Of a stretch of DNA of 64,000 nt, positions 42,112 to 52,043 are shown piece after piece; the stretch's first letter is position 1, and the number at the start of each line of letters is the position of its first letter. Location: positions 1 to 64,000 of the forward strand of contig JAXBDG010000014.1 in assembly GCA_036320915.1 (NCBI GenBank), in the 5' to 3' direction. The DNA comes from Linnemannia elongata (taxonomy: Eukaryota > Mortierellomycota > Mortierellomycetes > Mortierellales > Mortierellaceae). The translations under genes and the position numbers were made by a program. Below the pieces are notes generated by a model, which saw nothing but the letters and a program-made list of their open reading frames with translations, was not told the DNA's origin and did no database searches.

Positions 42112-44150
42112 TCACGAACTGATAGCCTTCAATGCCTCATTCTTCTCGGCCATCTCATCCGAAGTCATCATACGAGACTTGGCGTCGATATGAGTAATTG
42201 GTGGGTCATCGTCCTCATAGCGCTATTTGAACAAAGCATGAATGCGTCAGTCAACACGAAGTATGAAAAGAGAAGCAACATTAGAGAAACAAGTAATATG
42301 GCACGAAGGAGTACCTTGACGCGCTTCTTGCGGAGCATGAGCTTGGACTGCGTGGTGTTGTAAAAGGCCGACTTTTGCCGATTGTTGTCGGCATCATCCC
42401 TGAACGTAAACACAAGTTGTGACAATGCAGGGCAGGGGTTGGTCGAGTAGGTGTAGTCACGCTGCAGGGTGTATGGGATCACCTTGTCGTGTTCCTCCTC
42501 GTCCGCAGTGACCATCATTCCCTGAGCAATCATCTGAGCGCGTTTCCTCTTGCGGCGGTTGATCTCCTTTGCATCATCCATGTCTGGCAAGTAGTACGCC
42601 AACCATGTCTCTGGATCATTGGCATCCGACATTGGCTTAATCAACGCGTTAGAAGACCTCTGCGCCGTCTGCGCCTTTGATGTCTACATTGTTCGATATA
42701 AGAAAGAATGTGATTAATAAAGAGTGTAATAAAAAAAAGGAAGACCATCGACGACCGATATAAATAACACAATAAAAGTCCAAGTGGATAAAGAAGAGAA
42801 GAAAGACGTACGCCTTGGTCGTTGGCCTGGGATTGGACAGAGCGCTCGTTGTTGATCTCGGGATCGACATCAAAGGTGACGAGAGTATAACTGTTGCCCC
42901 AGATGTTGAAATCGGGGAAAATGGGCAAGGACTCAACAGCAGTGACACCAGGCTTTGTAGGGTGCTTCAAGCTGGCCAAGAATTCGTCCTCTGTCATTGA
43001 GCGGGCAGGTGAGATCCTGTCTGCCTTCTTCATGAACCGTTGGAATGTCTTTTCGATAGCCGCAATCTGTCCCTCTCTCGAGTTGTCCACCACCATCTTG
43101 TCCTTTCTGATCGGCGTACTATTTTCATTAGAAAGGGGTAATGTGGTTAATTAGTTATCATATCTTTGCGGAATAACATGTTTCCAGATCGTCTGTTCTC
43201 CTTGAGTTCAGTCTTTTGAGAAACAACAATTGCCAAAATGGTGGTTGTTTCTGTAAATCATCTTTCATGATTGTGTCCTGAGATAAAAACAAATGTTTAG
43301 GTCGTGATAGCATGTTTCCGTATAGCATATGTCTCCTTCATGTCCTGACAGAAAGAAGTTCATGTCCTGACAGAAAGACGTGCGTGTCCTAACAGAAGAG
43401 ACATCCAGATAGAAAATAGCTCCTGCTCCAGCATGCCCTGAGTGCTGGCAGACCTCTAATCGTCCACCGCCTCATAAAACAGCACGAAAAGAAGAAAAAA
43501 AGATCCAAGATACGTACTCCTTATAAGCACCCTTTCCAGCACCGGTGGGTGTCTCGGAAGAGATATACTCTGTCCTGCGCAACCACGAGACATTAGGCAG
43601 CTTTGTCTTGGGAACAGGCATACGATGGACTTCAGCCGCAATAGCGCCATTATTCAACGCGTTCAACGCTCCCGGTCCAGCAACGTTCGTCCTGACAGGA
43701 ACGGTCAACAGCAACTCATCAGTCGGATTCAAGATCGTGTTCGAGTTGTCTCCATGGTGAGCTGGTCTTCCTTCTCCGAAAAAGTTTTCCCGCATCTCGA
43801 TAAGATCGATTGGCATTGCGTACTGATTGTCGAGGATCAGTTCGTGAGCCGTGGCCTCAGTGAGGCCTGTCTCTTGGTATTTGATGTAGCGTTCTGAGGA
43901 TGAGGGGAGGGCGAGGAGTTTTGGAGCAAAGGGTGGGAGGGGAAGGGTGTTCCTGTACCGCGTCTTGCACAGGAACTCATTTCCATACTTCCTATTAGAT
44001 TTTTAAAAATGTAGGAGGATGTCGTAAGTGATTGTGGTTGTTGCTCTTTCCTATGTTTCGGTTGTTGTCATGCTGATCCTCTTTCGAATAGATGCGCGTT
44101 ATGTTGCTTCTGTTTGCTACAACGTACTTCTTGAGTGGTTGCTGTGACAT
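42112..44150 (-). CDS. PAF1: RNA polymerase II-associated factor Paf1
   Basis: Five exons, right to left: 44150-44128, 43991-43518, 43118-42812, 42683-42315 and 42222-42112. The product is 427 residues (yeast Paf1 is 445). Paf1 is the scaffold of the PAF complex that travels with RNA polymerase II and supports H2B ubiquitination and H3K4/K79 methylation. Family blocks in order: KTRYRNTLPLPPFAPKLLAL, PTDELLLT, NVSWLRRTEYISSE, GQIAAIEKTFQRF, VESLPIFPDFNIWGNSYTLV, TWLAYYLPD and RLSKRR-like LMLRKKRVK. The acidic C-terminal tail of animal Paf1 is absent. The first exon is 23 nt. Intron 2 (399 nt) holds a 22-bp tandem repeat. The last exon model ends in TGA at 42112. Confidence 0.92.
43338..43403. 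repeat. 22-bp tandem repeat, three copies, in a Paf1 intron
   Basis: Units start at 43338, 43360 and 43382 and share the core tgtcctgacagaaaga. The third copy has tcctaacagaag. It is the likely product of a local duplication. Confidence 0.85.
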
Positions 44151-44635
44151 GGCTGTTCTCTGTGTGTGCGCGGGTGTGGATGTGTGTTTTGTCGATCCTC
44201 CTGCTCCTGAGTAGAATGAGTAGCTGCCTCGAGGGTGTGTGCGCTGATGGGCGTGTCTTCAGTCGAAGGGTGTATAGTGAGTCTTCCTGAGAGGGGGGCG
44301 TGAGTTGACTAAAGTGGAGGTAGGAAGAAAGGAGAGGAGAAGGAAAGATGAAAGGCGATCAACGCTGATCGTGCTGCCTTCTTTTGTGACAGACAGACAG
44401 GCGGGAATTTCGGTGGCTGATTTGGACGAGGCAAGGGCTTTTGAACTCATTTTGCGGATCAAATTGATTTTTGTATAGGCTGTTGGTTCGGTCTTCACTA
44501 CCAAGGACACATACATGAAATGGATACATGGAGTGCCCCTCGGTTGTATTGCGTCTATGGATAAGGATGAAGTACTACTATCTCAGCTGGTATATGTTGG
44601 TGGGTTGGTTGCTACGGTACACTCCTGGCATCTAT
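44151..44635. other. Spacer between Paf1 promoter and PIG-H gene 3' end
   Basis: It carries a short minus-strand frame starting MSSKALASSKSATEIPACLS (ATG near 44450). That frame ends without joining the Paf1 model and is probably 5' leader sequence. Otherwise nothing is seen. Confidence 0.4.
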
Positions 44636-45473
44636 TTAAGAAAACTCTAATGGCACATCCGAGTGGTCCTTCTCATTGAAAATAATCGACCGCGCTCCAT
44701 GGTATGCTTGCAACAACACGTTCAGCCTCGGCAGCAAGTTCTATATCATTCAACACATATGTAAGCAACAGAAACAGTCATTATTTCGCCTTCCAAGAAA
44801 ATGAACGACAGAGAAAAAAAAAGAACAAGAAGGCCAACTAACCTGGAATACAACAACCATTTTGTCTTCTCCCTCAACAATGATGGCCATGTAGACACGG
44901 ATATGGAACATTGTGATCGCCTCGTTGATGATAATGTCTGCAATCTTGGATCTGTCAATGAACCGCGACACGCTCCTGCCTCCCAAGTACACTGTCTTGA
45001 CCTGTACCCCTACATCCCTGATCACTAAAATCGTCTCTATTTTGTTAAGGTATTAATTGCCGACATGGTTAGTTGTTTGCTGAGGAAGAGTTGGAGGATG
45101 AATTTGTCCAGCAGGTAAGCTGAGATGAAAATAGTACCTTCCATGACCATAAAGGACTTGAAGACTATCCGGAGCAGGAGAAACAGTGCAATCACTGCAT
45201 ATGCTGTATATGTCGTTCCCTAATTAAGGATGTTTGTGGTTGCAATGTAATAGTGTCCAAATGAGTATGTATGCCATGTTACCCACTCTACAATTGTCCT
45301 GATTTATGTAGCCAAGAAGAAAAAGAGAGAAAAAGATGACAACGCACGAGAATGTAGACGAGACAAAGGGAGAAGAGAACGAGGAAAAAGTCATAGGAGT
45401 TGATCCGTTGTGCGTCCGAAGTCATGATGTATTCGCGGGTGTTATCCGCGTGTGCGTAACATTGAAACGACAT
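44636..45473 (-). CDS. GPI15: PIG-H / Gpi15 subunit of GPI-GlcNAc transferase
   Basis: Four exons, right to left: 45473-45348, 45219-45138, 45036-44843 and 44740-44636. The product is 168 residues (human PIG-H is 188). Two membrane segments at about 28-42 and 45-62 (FFLVLFSLCLVYIL and AYAVIALFLLLRIVF) precede the conserved PIG-H domain: ETILVIRDVGVQVKTVYLGG, then RFIDRSKIADIIINEAI, then GEDKMVVVFQ and LLPRLNVLLQAYHGARSI. It acts at the ER membrane in the first step of GPI-anchor synthesis, transfer of GlcNAc to phosphatidylinositol, with the catalytic PIG-A/Gpi3. Three short introns (101-128 nt) have GTGCGT, GTACTA and GTTAGT donors. It diverges from the Rab7 gene. Confidence 0.92.
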
Positions 45474-46695
45474 TATGTTTGATATCGTTTCTTTCTCCTG
45501 TGTTGTTCCTTGTTCTTTGTTTCTTGTTCCTTGTCCTGTGATTCCTTAAGGGAGATGAGTCCTGGTCCTGATGTGATGTAGTTTGGCAGAGTGAATGTGT
45601 GAATAAAAGAGAGAGATGGCGGTGTTCTTTTTCTATTTTAGTTCAGGCACATTTTTTATGTTTTTTGCCCTATGCAGTGACTGCTTGATGTTGAGCACAG
45701 TCTTCCTCTCGTGTCCTTATTCGCGATCGAAGGGGAGGAAGGGTAGAACAAAAGAGACATTCGATGTTCAATACTTTCTTCCACTCCTTCTTCTTCTTCT
45801 TCTTCTTTTTCTTCTTCGCTATGCTTTGTCTCCTCGGCGGAGACAACTAACGTGACTGATGATAAGGAAGTGTTAAAGTGTTGCCCGCACAGTGAACAGT
45901 CTCTGTCCCCTCGAAACTGGGGATGTGATTCCCATGTGCTTTAGTTTGGCCGAGGGTCTTCAAGTACAATGTCCTCCTTGACATTGTTCGGCAATAGGGA
46001 AGCTAGGCTGCCGCTCCTTTAACGAATGTCCTATCCAAACAACACTTCTGTTGATGATCATGGCGCGTTGAAAAGTGTGAAATAGACGATGCTGATTGCT
46101 TTTTGTCGCTTTGGTATCCATATCCTGCCTTTGCATTTGATCCCTGGCACCATCACTGATGAATCTAATCTGTCTCACATAAGAATGTGATCAAAAAATA
46201 AAAATAAAAAAAGTACGGTTGCCGTCGAAGCCTCTTTCACTCACTTTTTACAGCTCTCGAGTGTAAACAACTCTGGAGAGTCCATTGAACAGAGTAAAAG
46301 AAAAGGAATGAACAAGAAAAGAAACAACATAGAAAGGAACACGCATCGGCAATTGACAAGGGCAAAAGGGAAAGGGTGGGGAGGATGGATTAGGATCGTA
46401 GCATAGCATAGACAAATAACCCTCTGTTCTTCTCTTTTTTCTTTTTTCTTTTTTCTTTTTTTCTTTTTTCTTTTTTCTTTTTTTTCCCTCCACATTTTTT
46501 CTTCTTATCTCACGCTTTCGTTTTTCGTTTATTCTCTTTTTTTTTTTTCTCTCTACCTCCTTCACTCCTGCACTCCTGCACTCACTCTTACTACCACTCG
46601 CACCCCTTCCATCCTTCTCAATCGACAATTACTCTCACACAAGACCACCACATCGACCTCAAGGACTACCAGAACACATAAAGCCATCCACTCTC
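45474..46695. other. Divergent promoter region, PIG-H to Rab7
   Basis: It contains (TTC)n at about 45784-45812 and a (TTTTTTC)n-type run at about 46432-46486 followed by pyrimidine-rich sequence before the Rab7 start. Lys-rich frames on the minus strand over 46240-46630 are artefacts of this repeat. No gene is seen. Confidence 0.55.
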
Positions 46696-47988
46696 ATGGG
46701 AAAACAACTTCTTAAAGTCGTCCTCATCGGCGACGGAGGCGTGGGCAAGGTAAACATTCACTTTACTCTTTTTTTTTTTCTTTTTTTTAGTTCATCAGCA
46801 CGACAGACAAAACGACAAGGGGTGACAATGCGTATGCTCGATACAGTTGCCACTGCAACAACAACCAGGAACGGTCTGCACCAGGAAGAGAACGATCTTC
46901 GACAACACCATTTCGACTGACGTCGGAGGAATGGACGAAAAGGATATTCGACTCCACTCAACAGTACACCAAGAAGGGGGTCTCACTGATGGTGCTGGAG
47001 GGTGTGGTTACCATGAGGCTATTTCTCACTCACTACCGCTGCTGCTGCTGCTGCTGCACGGTGTAGTTGTGATAAGCCCTATTTTTATGTTGTCCGTTGA
47101 AATGGAGAGACAGTGTTTGGTGAAGGAAGGAGTGGTCCTATTCTGAAGTTCTTGTTGTTCTTGCTGTCTCCTCGGGCATTTTTTTTTATATTCTTGTTGT
47201 TGCTTACTCTGGTGTTTTTCTCCTTTCGTACATAAGCGATGCACATCCAACTAACATATGCCTTACTCAATTGCCCTTTTTTTTCTATTCTTCCTCCTGC
47301 TCTCGTCTTGATTACCTTGCCTTACCATGCCTTGCCTTATACCGTCGTTTTTTTTATGGATCAACACGAACATACAACATACAAATCGACCAATTTGGAC
47401 ACATGCTGCTGCCGCTGCTGGATGACGACTTTTAACGGATCTATGTTCCATATTTCGATGTCATCGCCCTCCTTTATGCGTCCTATCGAACTCGACTCTA
47501 CTCAACTCGATCCACTTATGCAAAAACCTCCATGGGAAACACACCACTCACAGACGTCTCTTCGTAATCAGGTAAATACCAACCTGCCTGGGAGAAATAG
47601 AGTCTTGGCTAAACAAGCCTACATGGTGCAGCCTTGGTGGACACAACAGGAAAGACAAAAATAGGAGAATTGGGGTGTTATCCTTTTGGTTTTTCTTTTG
47701 TTTTTCTCCCCTGTTCTTGTGTCCTGTCATTCTTTGCGAACACCCACCTGCATCAGCCCTCTCTACCAGAATCAACAAGAGCAATACAGGAGAGGAGGGG
47801 GAATGGCCAGTCAACAACAACAAGACAGACAACAGAGTCGGATGGAGGAAGAAAGACATCAATGGACATGTGGATACACTTTTTTCATTTTAGGGTTTTG
47901 CAACCCCCCGTTTCGACTTCAACACCCTTGTGGTTGCCTTCAGTTCACTCGAACAACGATTCTGGGCTTGGTCGACCCTAAACAGACC

Positions 47989-48021
<33 letters not shown>

Positions 48022-49230
48022 GGAAGGAAGGAAGAGGGTGCAGCTAACAGAAAAAGAAAACCTCACTTTTTTTCCCACTTCGTTACCACTTTCGTCTAAC
48101 CCGCCCTTCTCTTCCCCGATGAAACGAACTAGTTCATCCACAAGAGGTTTACGAATGCTTACAAGGCAACCATCGGCGCGGATTTTATCACCAAGGAGAT
48201 CGAACTGGAGGATGGCAAGCGGGTATCGTTGCAGATTTGGGACACCGCAGGTAAACAACTGGCACATCGATCTCTCATTGCATTGTGAGCACGACATCCA
48301 GGAAGAGACAGTGACAAATGGCACCATTATCGCACTCGGAATACCAACCATCGACAAAAAAACGAAAGCTAAACAACAACAGCACGGACAAGCTTGGGAT
48401 TGAAATGGTGACCTCTCCACAACACAGGGTTACAACAATGTGGATGAAAAACGCTGTTCTTGGACGACACATGCACATCTGTTTTTCCTCTCACAAGGAC
48501 AGTTTTATATCTCTGACAAACAACTCAAAGGAGGCATTTGGAATTCTCTCACAAGGACAAGAGCGCGGCAAAAGGAAACAACAACCAACAGTCGGAGCAG
48601 CTCAACAAAAAAAGGGTCATCACCAGGGAACATCAAACGAAACAACAAAGATAGAGAAAAGGGGCTTCATAGGAGGACCACGCTCGGCTATTACTTGTTT
48701 TTTTCACTATCATCCTGCCAGTCATTCGTGTACTTTTTCATTTTGGTGAACTTACCTATCTCTCCATATAATGCATAGGCCAGGAAAGATTTCAATCATT
48801 GGGAATCGCGTTTTACCGAGGCGCGGATGCGTGTGTTCTCTGCTACGACGTGACAAACTACCTCACATTCGAGCATCTGGCACGGTGGAGGCGCGAGTTC
48901 TTGAACCAGGCCGGGATTGGAGACAGCAACCCGGATTTCCCTTTCGTACTGCTGGGTAACAAGATTGACATTGACGAGCGAGTGGTCTCGAGGCGGCAGG
49001 CGCGTGGGTTCGCACAGGAGCACAGTACCGTGACGGGATCAAAGGTCGAGATGCCTTGCTTCGAAGCCTCAGCCAAGGATGGCATCCGGGTCGAGGATGC
49101 GTTTCTTTATATCGCCAAGACGGTCAGGATACCTCAGATGGAGCTCGATATGGTCGGCGGTACGGCACCACAACGACTAGATTGGGATGCTGAATCCGAG
49201 GCCCGCAAAAAGTCTAAGGGCTGCTGCTGA
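46696..49230 (+). CDS. YPT7: Rab GTPase Rab7/Ypt7
   Basis: Four exons: 46696-46749, 47554-47571, 48133-48250 and 48779-49230. The product is 213 residues. G motifs: P-loop GDGGVGKT (12-19), switch-I KATIGADF (Thr37), WDTAGQERF (60-68), GNKIDI and ASAKDG. The Rab7 signature is [20 protein letters not shown] and [20 protein letters not shown]. It ends in Cys-Cys for double geranylgeranylation; many Rab7 proteins use CxC. Rab7 drives late endosome/vacuole fusion through the HOPS complex. Exon 2 is an 18-nt micro-exon coding TSLRNQ, bounded by introns of 804 and 561 nt; without it the protein would lack the P-loop Thr. Introns total 1.9 kb of a 2.5 kb gene. Confidence 0.94.
47989..48016. repeat. 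Poly-A tract, 28 nt, in intron 2 of Rab7
   Basis: This is an uninterrupted A run on the transcribed sense strand, about 117 nt before the splice acceptor. Confidence 0.9.
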
Positions 49231-49684
49231 AAGGGCAGAGTTTTCTCTTTTTTTCCCTTCCACCCCTCACGTACTATGCGCTTTGTTCGTCAGATAATTC
49301 TCTTTAACTTTCAGCCTATCCTCTCCTCTCACATACTATCCATTTGCTCCCTTTAGCAACTTGACCATATCCCCCTCCCCCCTTTTTTTGTACTTTTATA
49401 TTTCAACTACTCTTGCCTACTTGCTTATCCTTTTTTTTTTCTCTCCTCCTCTAATAAACATAATGCTCGTTGACTGTCTGTCGAACTGTTCTCTGCCCGT
49501 TGGTCTTAACGAAACCATCCCATTTACCTATTGAATGTGCTAATTGTTTGGTTTTTATCCCCTTGCCCTTGGTTAACTTTGCTGACAAAATATGCTCACT
49601 GGAATGTTGTTATTTTTTCCTTTGCTCTTGTTCGTGTTGTGACACAACACCTTGTTTTTGTCATCCACCCTGAATCATAACAAA
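49231..49684. other. Rab7 3' region
   Basis: Pyrimidine-rich 3' UTR-like sequence with a possible poly-A signal, aataaa, at about 49453. No gene is seen. Confidence 0.45.
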
Positions 49685-50905
49685 AACAAAAGACCCTTGT
49701 TTTTTAGGCAAGTGAGCAACAAAGAAAAAGAGGGAGGAGGGGAGCTCTGGCCTTACATGTAGTGAGCAGAGCGCGGGGGAAGGGGGAGAAGGGTTGCCAG
49801 GAGATGGGAGGCCGCCAGCCGGGACTTCCTCCCTTCCAGAGAACTTGATATCGCCACCGAGAATTTTGGTACCTTTGTTGGTGTCTAGGTTGGTATGTTG
49901 TCGCGTCGAAAGAGGTTGCCTTCCCTTTTGCGCACAGGCTGTCTTTTTGTTGGAAGGGACTCTACTTAAAGGGTCTCTCCCTCCAAAACCGATTTTCTTT
50001 CCCATGGAGCATGTTCAGCTTCCTGACAAGCAACTTGTCATCACTGAGCAACCAACTCCTTGCGCGTTGTTCTTTGTTTTTGTGAAGCCCGGGACAGTAC
50101 TTCCGTGAGGGATTATAAGACCTGCCCTTTTTCCCAGCAAAAATATATGGTGGCATTAATTGGTGGCAATGGTAGGTCAGGGCAGTCCTTGCATCAGCGC
50201 TACCCTTGCCTTGAGCTACTCTCTTTTGAGAGTTCATAGCCGACTAAACGACTCCTCAGTTTGCCCTTCACCCATGATTGATAGCAGATGGGTCTCGAAT
50301 GGAGCGTGGTGCAGTTGTCTTTTCAACGTATCAGGCCCTGAGGGTGCTGGACTCCCTGTTCTTGGGTTAGGCCCTGGATGCGCTGGACCCCTGTCCTATT
50401 GGCAGGCTTCGAGCTGCATTCAACTCCCTTCTTTTCTCCAGCCTTTGTAACCGTTTATACCCTTTTTTTCATTCCTATGATAGTATTGAAATGGCTGTCT
50501 CTTCCTTCTTATGGTACTAACACCTTATCTTCTTTCAATGTCGAACGATGGATCAAGTGCTAGTATCTGGGTTCCATACCCGCGAAACTCTGTGGCCGGC
50601 GAGAATGCTCTGGCAGGCCTACTAACCCTACTTGAAGGTTTTTCAAGCAACGACGGGGACAACTGAAAAGTCCACCCTCGTCTCAAGAGTCACTTCTCTC
50701 CCTGAGAGGCGGCAAGCCAACAAGACGTACCCTATGCAGTCGACTCGTTTGATATCCCCTTGTGCCACAAGGGAGTCATTGGCAGCAAGGATACTTAAAG
50801 CAAGCGCACGTTTGCCTTGCCTAAAAGGGTATCCCTCGCGTGATGTTCGAAGGACTTGCTTGTCAACAAATTCCACTTACCCTCTCAAACCTGTAGATTA
50901 GGTGA
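49685..50905. other. Compositionally distinct insert with inverted repeats (possible organelle-derived DNA)
   Basis: Unlike its flanks, this 1.2 kb has balanced, non-repetitive composition. It carries several perfect inverted repeats: tgacaag 50024-50030 with cttgtca 50034-50040, actctc 50218-50223 with gagagt 50228-50233, and cccttgtg 50757-50764 with cacaaggg 50766-50773. A 25-nt imperfect direct repeat, aggccctg-gctggac-cctg, occurs at 50333 and 50369. Open frames on both strands (for example minus 50876-50643) look unusually protein-like but match no family I know. A nuclear copy of mitochondrial DNA or a decayed element would fit. This is inference only. Confidence 0.3.
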
Positions 50906-52043
50906 ACGCTGAAAAATCCCATCAAGCCCAACCCTTTACTTTTTTTTATTTTACCTTTGTCATCCCATGCTTTTTCTTGGCTCTCAATCTTCAGCTCAGT
51001 CAGCAACTCGAGTATGCAAAGTCAGAGGGAAGGAGTGGATCTATTTATCATTCAACCCATACATACGCATATGCTAGTTCGAAGCAACGAGCAGCGACGA
51101 TTGATTGTCGTAAGTGCTTGACAGGACAGGATCATGTCTGCTCTCTGTGAATTTTTTATATTTCAACAGGAGTCGAGAGTAAAATAAGGGATGGGAGTGA
51201 GGAGAAATAAAGAGAAGACAACCTCCTTTCTTTTTTTTGTTGTATGTTTTGCACCATGGTTTATTCATAGTCCTTGTTTATGTGTGTGTGTGTGAGAGAG
51301 AGAGAGTGCAGTTTAGAGTTGGAGGGTCAAAGGAGGTAGAGGCACATATATTTATTTTGCAAACCCCCCTTTTATCTTTGTCTCCAGGATCGATCTCCCT
51401 GAACACGAATCCGACTAACGAGGAGAGAGGGACAGGCAACCAACTTTACTTTTGTCACTACTCTCCTTTTTTTTTTGTTCTTTCCTTTCTTTCTGTTCGT
51501 TCTCTGTCCATGACATGATATGAATAAACGATTGGCCATAAGGATGGATACACCCACACACACATAGCCACGGTTCCCAATTGATTGTGTTGTGCCACAA
51601 ACGAAGCGACAAGGACGGGGATCCCTTACTCTTTTCTCTCTCTCTCTCTCTCTTTTCTGTACTCTATCAGTCCTGTCAGCCAGGCGTACTTTACCCTTTT
51701 ATTTCTCTTTCACCTCCACTCTCCCTTCCATCTTCTCTTTTCATCTCTTCTTCCTTCCTCAAGTCGAGAATAAGCCCTGGCTCCTTCCCTTCCCTCCCCT
51801 CTTCCTCATCCATCCTCCTCCACCCTCGCCCACCTTCCTTTCCATTCTTCTCCTCTAGCCGCCTAATGCCCTATTCCTCCTTCACCACTTCATCCTCCTC
51901 GTCCTTCTTCTCCTCTTCCTCTTCCGAATCCTACTACTACTACTCCACCTAATCACTTCTCCATCCTATCCTCATCCTACACTTCTTAAACACTTCATAT
52001 ACCCCTTTACCTTCCTCTGTCGCATCATCATCAGAAACTAATA
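50906..52043. other. Spacer before the Rax1-like gene
   Basis: It contains a (tg)n-(ag)n patch at about 51281-51307 and a (ct)n run near 51636-51654. A pyrimidine-rich leader follows to the Rax1-like start. No credible gene is seen. Confidence 0.5.

Noticed and set aside
43338..43403. CRISPR-like array
   Set aside because: Three directly adjacent 22-bp copies without spacers form an ordinary tandem repeat, and the genome is eukaryotic.
46248..46628. Lys/Glu-rich minus-strand frames
   Set aside because: They are translations of a (TTTTTTC)-type simple repeat.
50550..50600. tRNA-like T-arm (gggttccataccc)
   Set aside because: No acceptor stem, D-arm or anticodon arm can be built around it.
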